From: Flavobacteriaceae bacterium S0862
GTDB taxonomy: Bacteria > Bacteroidota > Bacteroidia > Flavobacteriales > Flavobacteriaceae
Reading direction: 5' to 3'
DNA: 64,000 nucleotides
NCBI GenBank assembly: GCA_023015825.1
Contig: JALKAW010000009.1
Coordinates: forward strand, 62,001-126,000
In this document: piece after piece, positions 27,697-36,679 of the stretch
How the letters are laid out: every line of letters starts with the position of its first letter
How positions within the stretch are numbered: position 1 is the stretch's first letter
The notes under the pieces: generated by a model
Seen by the model: the letters and a program-made list of their open reading frames with translations, nothing else
Databases searched by the model: none
Told to the model about the DNA's origin: nothing
Translations under genes and position numbers: made by a program

Positions 27697-28332
27697 ATGG
27701 CAAAAGATAGTAGATTAATATTAGATCCTTTAGGAGATGATAACCCAATTACAATTCAAGTATTAGGTATCTGTTCTGCTTTAGCGATTACTGCAGAATT
27801 GAAAGCATCAATTGTTATGACAATTTCAGTGCTTTTTGTAATGGGAGCTGGTAATGTAGTTATCTCTTTAATTAGAAATATCATTCCATCAAAAATTAGA
27901 ATTATTGTACAGCTTACAGTTGTAGCTGCTTTGGTAATTATTGTAGACCAAGTCTTAAAAGCCTATTCATATCAATTAAGTAAAGAGCTAGGAGCATTTA
28001 TTGGACTTATTATAACCAACTGTATTATTATGGGACGCTTTGAAGCTTTTGCTTTAGCGAATGGACCATGGAGATCATTTCTTGATGGAATTGGAAACGC
28101 ACTTGGTTATGGCTTAATCCTAATTATTGTTGGATTCTTTAGAGAATTATTAGGTTCAGGAACATTATTAGGTTTTCCAGTATTGGGAGACCCAATTGCA
28201 AAAACAGGATTGTATAGCATTGGTTACGAGAATAACGGGTTTATGTTATTAGCACCAATGGCATTAATTGTTGTAGGTATTATAATTTGGGTTCAACGTA
28301 TTAGAAACCCAGCATTAATTGAAGACAACTAG
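27697..28332 (+). CDS. nqrD: Na+-translocating NADH-quinone reductase subunit D
   Basis: A 211-residue integral membrane subunit related to RnfE. Six hydrophobic helices are visible. The two conserved cysteines that, with those of NqrE, hold an iron-sulfur cluster inside the membrane are in [11 protein letters not shown] and [16 protein letters not shown]. It lies between nqrC and nqrE in the operon, with an 11-base spacer before nqrE. Confidence 0.97.
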   Translation: MAKDSRLILDPLGDDNPITIQVLGICSALAITAELKASIVMTISVLFVMGAGNVVISLIRNIIPSKIRIIVQLTVVAALVIIVDQVLKAYSYQLSKELGAFIGLIITNCIIMGRFEAFALANGPWRSFLDGIGNALGYGLILIIVGFFRELLGSGTLLGFPVLGDPIAKTGLYSIGYENNGFMLLAPMALIVVGIIIWVQRIRNPALIEDN

Positions 28333-28343
28333 AAGACAGTATT

Positions 28344-29057
28344 ATGGAACATATAGAATTATTTTTCAAATCAATATTTATAGATAACATGGTGTTTGCT
28401 ACGTTCCTTGGGATGTGTTCATACCTTGCAGTATCTAAAAAAGTATCAACAGCCGTTGGACTTGGAGCAGCAGTAATATTTGTTTTAGCCATTACTGTAC
28501 CTTTAAACTGGCTGTTAGACCAATACATTTTACAAGAAGGTGCTTTAGCATGGTTAGGTGAAGAATATGCTAGTTACGATTTAAGTTTCTTATCATTCAT
28601 CATGTTTATTGCAACTATTGCAACCATGGTACAATTGGTAGAAATTGTAGTAGAGAAATTCTCACCATCATTATATAATTCCCTTGGTATTTTCTTACCC
28701 TTAATTGCTGTAAACTGTGCTATTTTAGGAGGTTCATTATTTATGCAGTCTCGTGAAATTGCGACTTTAGGTTTAGCATTTAACTATGGGGTTTCTTCAG
28801 GAATTGGTTGGTTTTTAGCAATTCTAGCTATTGCGGCTATTCGTGAAAAAATTAGATATTCAAACGTACCTGGACCTTTAAGAGGTTTAGGGATTACGTT
28901 TATTATTACTGGTTTAATGGCAATTGGTTTTATGAGTTTTGGAGGTATGTTAACTGGTGGAGACGAAGAAGTAAAAGAAGAAAATACAGCTCAAGTTGAA
29001 ACTGCAAAAGAAGATACTAAAGAAGAGTTAGCTAACAACACAACAATAAATGAGTAA
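28344..29057 (+). CDS. nqrE: Na+-translocating NADH-quinone reductase subunit E
   Basis: A 237-residue membrane subunit, inverted-topology partner of NqrD. Cluster cysteines are in [13 protein letters not shown] and [13 protein letters not shown]. It is longer than typical NqrE by an acidic C-terminal tail ([28 protein letters not shown]) that has no counterpart in the E. coli-type family and probably lies in solvent. Its last eight bases overlap the start of nqrF. Confidence 0.97.
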   Translation: MEHIELFFKSIFIDNMVFATFLGMCSYLAVSKKVSTAVGLGAAVIFVLAITVPLNWLLDQYILQEGALAWLGEEYASYDLSFLSFIMFIATIATMVQLVEIVVEKFSPSLYNSLGIFLPLIAVNCAILGGSLFMQSREIATLGLAFNYGVSSGIGWFLAILAIAAIREKIRYSNVPGPLRGLGITFIITGLMAIGFMSFGGMLTGGDEEVKEENTAQVETAKEDTKEELANNTTINE

Positions 29058-30369
29058 CATGATATTAGCTGCAAGTACATTAGGAACAATATTAGCAACG
29101 GTTGCTGCATTTTTAGTTGTAACCTTACTTTTGGTAACGTTGTTATTATTTGTGAAACAAAAATTATCACCATCAGGTCCTGTAAAGATCTTAATAAATG
29201 GTGAACGTGAAATAGAAGTTAGTTCTGGAGATAGTTTGTTAACTACTTTAGGTAGTGAAAAAATATTTTTACCATCTGCTTGTGGAGGAGGAGGAACTTG
29301 TATACAATGTGAGTGTCATGTTTTATCTGGTGGAGGTGAAGCTTTACCAACTGAAACACCTCATTTTACGCGTAAAGAATTAGCTCATGGTGCACGTTTG
29401 TCTTGTCAAGTAAAAGTAAAAAAGGACATGGAAATTACAATTCCAGAAGAAGTATTTGGAATTAAAAAATGGGAAGCAACGGTTGTACGTAATTACAACG
29501 TAGCCTCATTTATTAAAGAATTTGTTGTAGAAATCCCTGAGGATATGGGTTATAAAGCTGGAGGATATATTCAAATTGAAATCCCACCATGCGAAATTAA
29601 ATATTCTGAGATGGACATTACCGCTCACCCTGAAGAACATGAAACACCAGATAAGTTTCAAGCAGAATGGGACAAGTTTGGTCTTTGGCCATTAGTAATG
29701 AAAAATAACGAGACAGTGGAAAGAGCCTATTCTATGGCTTCTTATCCAGCTGAAGGACGTGAAATTATGTTGAATGTTCGTATTGCAACACCACCTTGGG
29801 ATAGAAATAAAAATGGATGGATGGATGTGAACCCTGGGATTGCATCATCATATATTTTTAATCAAAAACCAGGTGATAAAGTAACGATTTCTGGGCCTTA
29901 TGGAGAATTTTTCATTAATGAGTCAGAAAGCGAAATGCTTTATGTTGGTGGAGGTGCAGGTATGGCGCCAATGCGTTCTCACTTATACCACTTATTCAAA
30001 ACCATAAAAACTAATCGTAAGGTAACGTATTGGTATGGAGGACGTTCTAAACGTGAGTTGTTCTATATTGAGCACTTTAGAGAATTAGAAAGAGACTTCC
30101 CGAATTTTAAATTCTATATGGCATTGTCTGAGCCTTTAGAGGAAGATAACTGGAAAGTCAAGAAGGATATCAACGATGAAGCAGGTGATGGATTTGTAGG
30201 ATTTATTCACAATTGTGTAATAGATAACTATTTAAATCAACACGAAGCTCCTGAAGATATTGAATTATATTTCTGTGGTCCTCCATTAATGAACCAAGCT
30301 GTTCAAAAAATGGGAGAAGACTTTGGTATTCCAGATGAACATATTAGATTTGATGACTTTGGAGGTTGA
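29050..30369 (+). CDS. nqrF: Na+-translocating NADH-quinone reductase subunit F
   Basis: A 439-residue NADH-oxidising subunit. One N-terminal helix ([20 protein letters not shown]) anchors it. A plant-type [2Fe-2S] ferredoxin domain has cysteines in [15 protein letters not shown] and ARLSCQVKV. The FAD domain ([17 protein letters not shown]) and NADH domain ([28 protein letters not shown]) follow. It ends the nqr operon, followed by a terminator shared with the convergent DUF6090 array. In related genomes a small protein gene and apbE directly follow, as far as I recall; here they are 13.8 kb away. Confidence 0.97.
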   Translation: MSNMILAASTLGTILATVAAFLVVTLLLVTLLLFVKQKLSPSGPVKILINGEREIEVSSGDSLLTTLGSEKIFLPSACGGGGTCIQCECHVLSGGGEALPTETPHFTRKELAHGARLSCQVKVKKDMEITIPEEVFGIKKWEATVVRNYNVASFIKEFVVEIPEDMGYKAGGYIQIEIPPCEIKYSEMDITAHPEEHETPDKFQAEWDKFGLWPLVMKNNETVERAYSMASYPAEGREIMLNVRIATPPWDRNKNGWMDVNPGIASSYIFNQKPGDKVTISGPYGEFFINESESEMLYVGGGAGMAPMRSHLYHLFKTIKTNRKVTYWYGGRSKRELFYIEHFRELERDFPNFKFYMALSEPLEEDNWKVKKDINDEAGDGFVGFIHNCVIDNYLNQHEAPEDIELYFCGPPLMNQAVQKMGEDFGIPDEHIRFDDFGG

Positions 30370-30405
30370 TTTTTAAAGGGCATTTGAAAATCAATATAAT
30401 ATAAG

Positions 30406-30436
30406 AACCCAACACATTTGTGTTGGGTTTTTTTTT
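30406..30436. terminator. Bidirectional terminator after nqrF
   Basis: AACCCAACAC pairs with GTGTTGGGTT, followed by a T-run on the plus strand. It separates the nqr operon from the 3' end of the minus-strand DUF6090 array and overlaps its last stop codon. Confidence 0.8.
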
Positions 30437-31169
30437 AAGTATTTTCTAATAAGCCGATTGTTCTTTTTGTTTCTTTAATGTTTTTATAGAGCATAACCGA
30501 GATAATATTTCTTTGCACTTTTATTGATTTTATCATTGGTAAAAATAAAGGGTCGCTCTTTAGGGTATTAATGCTGTTTGGAATTAATGGCACATCAAAT
30601 GGTTTTTCTAGACTGAATTTATCATCATCATAACTAAATAGTCTATCTATTTGTGCTTGACGTTCTGGTTGAAAAGATTCAAAATATTCCATCTCCTCCA
30701 ATAGGGACTTATGAGTTAATTCAAATAGTTCTACAATATTCTTTCTTAAACTATCTGAAGTAATAATGCCAAAACCAACATTTTTTAAGCCTTCATAGCC
30801 AGCATAAGACAATGATAAATTTGTTCCTGGTTTACGAGCATGTTGGAAGTGAATATTTAATGAATCAACATATGGCAAATCACTTTCAATAAAATTAATA
30901 ACAATGTCACTAGATTTATTCCATAATGCTCTATATGTCGAATCTGAAACCATGCTATTGTAATTGTTTTCTAACGAACTTAAAAGCTCTGTTAATACTT
31001 TTTTTTCTAGCTTACGTTCTTTCTTGTTTTCATTCCAATTATTGATTTGTAAAGCAATTAGAATACCTATCACAACAAGTACAATTTCGCCAATAGCGTA
31101 TTTAAAGTATTTGGATGTTTTTCCTGTTTCCATGAGGTTTTTTCTAATATGTCTGAAAAACTTAATCAT
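30435..31169 (-). CDS. DUF6090 membrane protein, copy 13 (array end)
   Basis: 244 residues. The head MIKFFRHIRKNLMETGKTSK is cytoplasmic by the positive-inside rule. One helix (~24-42, AIGEIVLVVIGILIALQ, with a buried Glu) follows, then NNWNE and a helical tail that should lie in the periplasm. The tail opens with a charged coiled-coil-like stretch (ENKKERKLEKKVLTELLSSL) and holds the family core as LKNVGFGIITSDSLRKNIVE. It is the last copy in transcription order and ends at a terminator. Upstream lies the 80-bp repeat at 31181-31260 rather than a coupled copy. I believe the family is Pfam DUF6090; its function is unknown. Confidence 0.85.
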   Translation of the reverse strand: MIKFFRHIRKNLMETGKTSKYFKYAIGEIVLVVIGILIALQINNWNENKKERKLEKKVLTELLSSLENNYNSMVSDSTYRALWNKSSDIVINFIESDLPYVDSLNIHFQHARKPGTNLSLSYAGYEGLKNVGFGIITSDSLRKNIVELFELTHKSLLEEMEYFESFQPERQAQIDRLFSYDDDKFSLEKPFDVPLIPNSINTLKSDPLFLPMIKSIKVQRNIISVMLYKNIKETKRTIGLLENT

Positions 31170-31172
31170 TTT

Positions 31173-31277
31173 TTAGTTTGTATTTTTTCCGCAAGCGTCT
31201 ATCTCAACCAAATGTCCACTGGATATTTGATTTTGTTTCACAAAATTAAGTTTCGATAATCTAAAGAATTTAATCAT
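31173..31277 (-). pseudogene. Truncated DUF6090 start fused to the 80-bp repeat
   Basis: An ATGATTAAATTCTTTAG start overlaps the stop codon of copy 12, exactly as real array junctions do, giving MIKFFRLSKLN. It then runs in frame through the 80-bp repeat for 34 codons to TAA, with no helix or tail. It is best read as the stump of a lost copy whose body was replaced by the repeat; translation of the short peptide is possible. Confidence 0.65.
31181..31260 (-). repeat. 80-bp hairpin repeat, copy 1
   Basis: Matches 35813-35892 over exactly 80 bases with 68 identities and no gaps. It contains ATTTTGT-TTC-ACAAAAT (31230-31246), identical in both copies, and a second stem AAATGTCC-ACT-GGATATTT (31210-31228) whose sequence differs from the other copy but still pairs, with one G-T wobble. 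A CCGC-AA-GCGT near-stem lies at the other end. Confidence 0.8.
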
Positions 31278-32070
31278 TTTGTAATTGTTCTAGTTCTTCA
31301 ATTAATGCTTGTGTAGTTAATTGAATTTTCTTTAGCATATCAAAATTTCCAATTGCAACAGTATTCCTTAAGTACAAAGCATTCATAAAAGCTAATTTGT
31401 TTTCATCCTTTAATAAGGATTTTGAAGATAGTTCTTGGAGTTCATTCTTATATGTTTGATGAATCATATGTTCACTAAAATTAATTTGCCCTCTTAATAT
31501 ATTTTGAATATTAGGTTCATAATAATACCCATTTTTATTATATGTAGATAAATAGTTCTGGTCTATTAATAAAGTGTTATTGTTTTGAATTATTTTCTCT
31601 ATACGTTCTAACTCTTGATAATATTTTATGAGTTTATCTTTAAATTTTATGTTCTTAATAATGTTGATATTTCCTGAAGATATTAAATCTTTGTACGTTG
31701 GATCTGTAACAACAAATGTTTTTCTTGCTGTTAAAAAGGTTGCATGTTTAAAAAAGGTGCTATCAATTACCAAAGTGCTATTTTGTTGATAATCCTTTAT
31801 AATGTAATTAGTCGACTTAAAAAAGGATTCCTCACTCCCTAATTGTATATCAATAGAAGCGTCTTGGTCCATAAGGTCGCTTAGTATATTTTTAAGATAC
31901 ATTTGCTCTACCTGCTTTTCTTTATTGGATTCATTCCAGTTATTAATCTGTAATGCAATGAGAATACCAATAACCACAAGAATAATTTCCCCAATAGCAT
32001 ATTTAAAGTATTTGCCTGTTTTGTTTTATTCCATGAGGTTGTATCGTGCTTTTCTGAAAAACTTGATCAT
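31270..32070 (-). pseudogene. DUF6090 copy 12, interrupted by an in-frame stop
   Basis: The start at 32068-32070 overlaps the end of copy 11 by four bases. The head reads MIKFFRKARYNLME and then TAA (32026-32028), after which the same frame continues NKTGKYFKYAIGEIILVVIG and a normal tail (core LISSGNINIIKNIKFKDKLI) to the stop at 31270. Other copies read ATGGAAAACAAAACA here; this one has three extra bases (TAA) after GAA. A restart at the GTG at 31975-31977 would lose half the helix. So it is a recent pseudogene, or a copy switched by a 3-base insertion, as the remaining ~250 codons are undamaged. Confidence 0.85.
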
Positions 32071-32801
32071 TGTTCAGTATTTATTATTTCCGTTAATTGG
32101 TTTATAACTTCTAAATTTTTATCGGCTAATGTTTTTAAATTACTCTTGGCACCATTTAAAACCCATATTTTATCAACGGTTACATTTTGGAAATCTCTAT
32201 CTCTTAACCAAGCCAAGAAGTTAGATTCAAAGGTATTTTGTTTAAATTGCTCTGTTGTTGCTGAGAGAGAGATATACTTTTGATGTATTTTTCGCTGACT
32301 AATAGTTAACTCTTTTATTAAATCCTCACCATCCTTATAATCATCATAATAATTTGGAAAAGTAAATAATGCACGTTTTAAGTCATTATTAGTTATTAAT
32401 TCTATTTGTTGATTATAAAACATATTATTTTTTGATCCAAAAACAAGTTCAACGGTTACGTAATTAATAGATGAAATAGAGTCTAAAGTAACACTATCAG
32501 GTATATCTACTTCTGGTCCAGTATTCCTTATTGTACTTTCTAAGTATTTTTTTTCTATTTCATAATCCTTTAATCCTTTTTCAATATTTTTCTTATTTGA
32601 TAAAAAATTATCGAGTAGCTGTTCTAATAAGGTTATTTCTCTTGTTTTATCTATTCGATTTTGATTCCAATTATTAACCTGTAAGGCCAACAAAATACCT
32701 ATCATTACTAATAGTATTTCACCAATGGCATATTTTAAGTATTTGCCTGTTTTACCTGTTTCTATGAGGTTGTATCTTATTTTTCTTAAAAACTTAATCA
32801 T
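32067..32801 (-). CDS. DUF6090 membrane protein, copy 11
   Basis: 244 residues, head MIKFLRKIRYNLIETGKTGK, helix AIGEILLVMIGILLALQ, then NNWNQNRIDKTREITLLEQLL. The core is a weaker match (MFYNQQIELITNNDLKRALF), and the region after it contains ELTISQRKIHQKYISLSATT and a Trp-rich NFLAWLRDRDFQNVTVDKIW. It ends INTEQ and overlaps copy 12 by four bases (ATGA type), as it does copy 10 on its other side. The MIGILLAL form of the helix is shared with copies 2, 4, 9 and 10, suggesting two helix sub-types within the array. Confidence 0.85.
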   Translation of the reverse strand: MIKFLRKIRYNLIETGKTGKYLKYAIGEILLVMIGILLALQVNNWNQNRIDKTREITLLEQLLDNFLSNKKNIEKGLKDYEIEKKYLESTIRNTGPEVDIPDSVTLDSISSINYVTVELVFGSKNNMFYNQQIELITNNDLKRALFTFPNYYDDYKDGEDLIKELTISQRKIHQKYISLSATTEQFKQNTFESNFLAWLRDRDFQNVTVDKIWVLNGAKSNLKTLADKNLEVINQLTEIINTEQ

Positions 32802-33547
32802 TCGGCATAAGGTTTAGTTATCTCTATTATTTGGTCTATAATAGTATCTGCCTTTTGAATTTCCACATTATTCATTAGGTGCAAGAATAAAAAATTGTCT
32901 AACAAATTTTCATATTCTAAGGACTGGAATAAAGGATCGTAAGGTTTTCTTAACTTAGACTTACCATTCCAATCATAATTACCATTATTATCCATTTCTT
33001 TTAATGATATGTGTTTAGAAAGAATGGTTAGTATTTTATCGTAGCTCCAATCGTCTAATGCGCGTTCTCTAATTTGTACAGCATCAATTTGTGCTTGCCA
33101 TTTGTAAAGTAGATTTTTTAGGGCTTCATTTCTAATTATATTCATTCTTCCGCCTTGTATAATGTTTGAAATACTTTGTTCAGAAGCTGTAAATTGTGAT
33201 GCTGGTAGCGATTTATAAAAAAGACTATCCAGATTGTGCTTTTGTAACTCTTCTCCAGAACTTCCCATTAATGCCATAATTGCTTTATTTGCACTCATTG
33301 CACTCTGCATCATTGAAATATTTTTTAATGATAGAATTTTATTTTCTTTAAACTCGTTATGCAAATTTGACAGAATGGTTTTTTCTTCAATTCTATCCAA
33401 TCGCATTTGGTTCCAGCTATTTACTTGTAACGCAAGTAAAATTCCTATCATAACTAATATAATTTCACCAATAGCATATTTAAAGTATTTACCAGTTTTG
33501 TTTTCCATAAGCAGTGATTTACGAATATGTCTAAAGAATTTAATCAT
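32798..33547 (-). CDS. DUF6090 membrane protein, copy 10
   Basis: 249 residues from MIKFFRHIRKSLLMENKTGK; an ATG one codon upstream (33550) is a less likely start, since 33547 restores the eight-base overlap seen at other junctions. The helix is AIGEIILVMIGILLALQ. The tail has EEKTILSNLHNEFKENKILS, then the core as SNIIQGGRMNIIRNEALKNL with a following LYKWQAQIDAVQIRERALDD. The C-terminal part (SLEYENLLDNFLFLHLMNNV) shows the second family landmark, 'FENLL.N', clearly. It ends KPYAE*, sharing ATGA with copy 11. Confidence 0.85.
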   Translation of the reverse strand: MIKFFRHIRKSLLMENKTGKYFKYAIGEIILVMIGILLALQVNSWNQMRLDRIEEKTILSNLHNEFKENKILSLKNISMMQSAMSANKAIMALMGSSGEELQKHNLDSLFYKSLPASQFTASEQSISNIIQGGRMNIIRNEALKNLLYKWQAQIDAVQIRERALDDWSYDKILTILSKHISLKEMDNNGNYDWNGKSKLRKPYDPLFQSLEYENLLDNFLFLHLMNNVEIQKADTIIDQIIEITKPYAE

Positions 33548-34310
33548 CATTAATATCTTGGTTGATTAATGAAATCATCTCATTAATGTTTTGTTTAATA
33601 TCTATTAAGCGTTTATACTGAATTGAAGAATAGATCATATAATTTGAGAGCATATTCTCAAATTCAATGGTTTTAAATAGCGCTTCAGGATCCCATTCAA
33701 AATTAGATTTTGGGATATCAGCAGCTGATTCATGAACACTACTCAAGAAAACGGATAGAGTATTCTTCATAGGTATTTGCTTTGAATATAAAGGCTCTTT
33801 TACTTGTAAATCTAAATGTGCTAATTTCTCGTCTACCTCACTCAATTCATCCATATATTTATTCCAAGTAGAGATATGTTTTCTAAGTGTTCTATTTTTA
33901 ATGACCTCCATTTTTCCAGTACTTAAAATTTCATTTAAAGTGCCTAATTCAGGATCGAAACCAGGAGAAAAAATATGACTTAAAATGAGGTTTTCAATAC
34001 TATCAATGGCAACATGTTTTTTAAAGTGCATTATGTCTAGCAAAATAGAGTCAGCAGCTCTAAAGCTTTCATTTTTATTTATCTTAGTATCAAGCTGTAT
34101 TAAAGCAGATTCTAAATCAGACTTTAAGCTCATTAATGTGTTTTGCTCTATGGTACTATTCTTTCTGTTTTCATTCCAGTTATTTACTTGCAATGCTAAT
34201 AAAATACCTATCATAACTAGAAGTATTTCACCAATGGCGTATTTAAAGTATTTGCCTGTTTTGCCTGTTTCCATTAGGTTTAATCTTATCTGTCTAAAAA
34301 GCTTAATCAT
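33540..34310 (-). CDS. DUF6090 membrane protein, copy 9
   Basis: 256 residues, head MIKLFRQIRLNLMETGKTGK, helix AIGEILLVMIGILLALQ. The core is one of the best preserved: TLNEILSTGKMEVIKNRTLR, followed by KHISTWNKYMDELSEVDEKL. The second landmark reads KTIEFENMLSNYMIYSSIQY. The C-terminal NQDINDD* owes its last residues to the overlapping ATGATTAA start of copy 10, and its own start overlaps copy 8 by the same eight bases. Confidence 0.85.
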   Translation of the reverse strand: MIKLFRQIRLNLMETGKTGKYFKYAIGEILLVMIGILLALQVNNWNENRKNSTIEQNTLMSLKSDLESALIQLDTKINKNESFRAADSILLDIMHFKKHVAIDSIENLILSHIFSPGFDPELGTLNEILSTGKMEVIKNRTLRKHISTWNKYMDELSEVDEKLAHLDLQVKEPLYSKQIPMKNTLSVFLSSVHESAADIPKSNFEWDPEALFKTIEFENMLSNYMIYSSIQYKRLIDIKQNINEMISLINQDINDD

Positions 34311-35031
34311 TTATAAGTTCGCCTTTTAAAATTTTAATTGTTTTTAAGGATTTTTCTTTAATTCTATTTCCTCTTAATTCCATAAAATGATACAGATCTA
34401 GGTTGCTCTTAAATTTGAGATGTTGATGTATAAGCCAGTTTGTTTTGTTGTTTTCGTTTACAGATGTTCCAAGTTTTTGATAAAAATTATCTGGATACCC
34501 TAAAAATTTATCTCTTTCACCACTTTCAAAATGAGACTTACTTATTAATTTTTCTATTATTATTATTAATTGTTCTTGCTGTGACACTAATTGTATTAAT
34601 GCATTTCGTTGATTTTCATTTAAAAGGTTTGAATTTCCCGAAGCTTGCATATCTAAAAATGTATTGTTTACAGGAATGTATCTAAAATAATAATTATTGG
34701 TATTTACTGAACTATCAATTAATTTATCTATAGGGATATTTCCTTGATTAAAAAAAGAAAAATAATTTGAAATACTGTTGGAATCAACTTTTGCTATTTC
34801 GATTAACTCATTTATGTTTAAGGTATCCTTTGTTATATCATTTATAATTTGGTCAATATATACTTGAGATTTAAGATTGGTCTTTCTTTCCTCATTCCAA
34901 TTATTAATCTGCAAGGCGATGAGAATACCAATTACAACAAGTACAATTTCGCCTATGGCATATTTAAAGTATTTACCTGTTTTTCCAGTTTCAATAAGGT
35001 TGTATCGTATTTTTCTAAAGAATTTAATCAT
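34303..35031 (-). CDS. DUF6090 membrane protein, copy 8
   Basis: 242 residues, one of the shorter copies, head MIKFFRKIRYNLIETGKTGK, helix AIGEIVLVVIGILIALQ, then NNWNEERKTNLKSQVYIDQI. The core has diverged to FLDMQASGNSNLLNENQRNA, keeping the Gly and the following Leu/Asn pattern but with insertion-like change, and the second landmark is not evident (NWLIHQHLKFKSNLDLYHFM instead). It ends KGELIND*, with eight-base overlaps to copies 7 and 9. Confidence 0.85.
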   Translation of the reverse strand: MIKFFRKIRYNLIETGKTGKYFKYAIGEIVLVVIGILIALQINNWNEERKTNLKSQVYIDQIINDITKDTLNINELIEIAKVDSNSISNYFSFFNQGNIPIDKLIDSSVNTNNYYFRYIPVNNTFLDMQASGNSNLLNENQRNALIQLVSQQEQLIIIIEKLISKSHFESGERDKFLGYPDNFYQKLGTSVNENNKTNWLIHQHLKFKSNLDLYHFMELRGNRIKEKSLKTIKILKGELIND

Positions 35032-35800
35032 CCATTTTTAATTCTGTGTTTATTAGTTCAATAATATTTTTTGCTTCCACAATAAGCTGGTTGGTTTCAA
35101 TTATTGCTACTTTATTATATAGTTCTCTTAAACTTAGAACGTTTTCAAAGTTTCTATCTTCAAACAATTCTTTATAATTACTACTATAAGCACTTTGTAA
35201 AGTTTTATCGAACATGTCATAATTTTTAAACTTAAACTTGGTGTTAAGATCAAAAAATAACACATAAGTATTTAGTAATGGTATTACTTTATCTCTTAGA
35301 ACTTCAATTCCTTGCAACTCGCCTTCCGTCATGTCTTCCACAAGCTTTGGCCAATTAACAAGCTTATCTTTTATACTATCATTAGAAATAAAATTCATTT
35401 TACCAGAATTAAATAAAACTTCTAAAGTTTTGGTTTGGCTGTTGTATGTTGGGCCAATCAATAAAATGGATAATATGCTATCTAATTCAGTTTTAGTATA
35501 TATTATTTCTTTTGACTTTATAATTGTAAAAATTGTTTTGCTAGCTTCTTCAAGAACTGTTCTATTATTATTTAGTTCATTAAACTCTACTATGGCATTT
35601 TTAAAATCTACCTTTATGGCTTCTAAAATTGCTTTTTCTTCAATTCTTTCAAGACGGTGTTCATTCCAATTATTAATACTTAAAGCAATGAGGATACCAA
35701 TTACAACAAGTACAATTTCGCCTATGGCATATTTAAAGTATTTACCTGTTTTTTCAGTTTCCATAAGGTTGTATCTAATTCGTCTAAAAAACTTTATCAT
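35024..35800 (-). CDS. DUF6090 membrane protein, copy 7
   Basis: 258 residues, the longest intact copy. Head MIKFFRRIRYNLMETEKTGK (Gly to Glu in the linker) and helix AIGEIVLVVIGILIALS, then INNWNEHRLERIEEKAILEA. Core TLEVLFNSGKMNFISNDSIK, then DKLVNWPKLVEDMTEGELQG. Second landmark FEDRNFENVLSLRELYNKVA. It ends ELKMDD* over the start of copy 8. It is not coupled to copy 6: the second 80-bp repeat and a truncated start lie between them. Confidence 0.85.
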   Translation of the reverse strand: MIKFFRRIRYNLMETEKTGKYFKYAIGEIVLVVIGILIALSINNWNEHRLERIEEKAILEAIKVDFKNAIVEFNELNNNRTVLEEASKTIFTIIKSKEIIYTKTELDSILSILLIGPTYNSQTKTLEVLFNSGKMNFISNDSIKDKLVNWPKLVEDMTEGELQGIEVLRDKVIPLLNTYVLFFDLNTKFKFKNYDMFDKTLQSAYSSNYKELFEDRNFENVLSLRELYNKVAIIETNQLIVEAKNIIELINTELKMDD

Positions 35801-35812
35801 ATAAATGGTTTC

Positions 35813-35892
35813 TATTTTTTCCGCAAGCGGCTATCTTCACCAAAGGTCTACAAGACCTTTGATTTTGTTTCACAAAATTGTGTTACGATAAT
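35813..35892 (-). repeat. 80-bp hairpin repeat, copy 2
   Basis: Same length as the copy at 31181-31260, with 12 differences. Stem AAAGGTCT-ACA-AGACCTTT (35842-35860) pairs perfectly although three of its eight pairs differ from the other copy. ATTTTGT-TTC-ACAAAAT is unchanged, and CCGC-AA-GCGG (35821-35830) is a perfect short stem here. Confidence 0.8.
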
Positions 35893-35908
35893 GAAAGAAT
35901 TTAATCAT
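35870..35908 (-). pseudogene. Truncated DUF6090 start at the array gap
   Basis: An ATG (35906-35908) overlaps the TGA stop of copy 6 and reads MIKFFHYRNTIL before TGA inside the 80-bp repeat. The first five codons are those of a DUF6090 gene; the rest is repeat. It parallels the stump at 31173-31277. Confidence 0.6.
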
Positions 35909-36675
35909 CTGTTTTCTAAATAGTTTTGTATGCTTCTATCTATATTTTGAGCATATAACATTAAATCTTGATATTTTATAACTAAAGCTTTTAGATTCCA
36001 TGTCTTTTGCCGAAGAGAATTAATAATAAAGTAGTTTTGTTTATAGTCTTCTAAGGACTTCTCTGGCTTTTTAAAATCGGATGCTTTAAAGGGCATGTTT
36101 AAGACTCTTCCTTCTCCATCTTCATAATTAAGCTGAGCTAAATAATCAAAGTTCAAAAAATAGGGTGCGGTAATGTTTCTGGTATAATCTTGTAAAGCCG
36201 ATTCCCAACCTTCATAGCCTGAATTGTAATACGTTGTAATGCTATCTGCCAAGGCTATGTTTTGTATTAATCGTATCTCTCCTGTTGTTTCTAAATTATT
36301 AAATGTTGTTCTATTAAGTGATACACCACCTACTTGTAAAATGGAACTCAAGTTTTGTGCAATTTCTGCTTTTGTGCCTTCTTTTTTTTCAGCTAATATT
36401 TCAAGACAATTTAAATAGTCTCGAATTAAATCTTTTTTAAAATCTATCTGATAGCTTATCGCTTCCATATCTGCTTTTAAATCGGTTTGCAAATTTTTAA
36501 GAATATCTATCTCTTGTAGCGCTTCTTTTCTTTTCTCATTCCAATTATTAATACTTAATGCAATGAGAATACCAATAACCACAAGTATAATTTCACCAAT
36601 AGCGTATTTAAAGTATTTGCTTGTTTTATTTTTACTCATTAGGTCTTGTCTTATATGTCTAAAAAATTTAATCAT
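35905..36675 (-). CDS. DUF6090 membrane protein, copy 6
   Basis: 256 residues, head MIKFFRHIRQDLMSKNKTSK, helix AIGEIILVVIGILIALS, then INNWNEKRKEALQEIDILKN. Core TFNNLETTGEIRLIQNIALA, then DSITTYYNSGYEGWESALQD. An unusual feature is a long linker with YLNCLEILAEKKEGTKAEIA. It ends QNYLENR with TGA. It starts four bases after copy 5 rather than overlapping it. Confidence 0.85.
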   Translation of the reverse strand: MIKFFRHIRQDLMSKNKTSKYFKYAIGEIILVVIGILIALSINNWNEKRKEALQEIDILKNLQTDLKADMEAISYQIDFKKDLIRDYLNCLEILAEKKEGTKAEIAQNLSSILQVGGVSLNRTTFNNLETTGEIRLIQNIALADSITTYYNSGYEGWESALQDYTRNITAPYFLNFDYLAQLNYEDGEGRVLNMPFKASDFKKPEKSLEDYKQNYFIINSLRQKTWNLKALVIKYQDLMLYAQNIDRSIQNYLENR

Positions 36676-36679
36676 TAAT

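Noticed and set aside
35331-35804. 157-codon plus-strand open frame, with similar shorter plus-strand frames opposite other DUF6090 heads (for example at 33234, 33985 and 31925)
   Set aside because: They are antisense shadows. They recur only because the conserved head sequence is repeated; their peptides (…IPITT…ISPIAYLKYLPV) simply mirror it, and none has a start context or family match.
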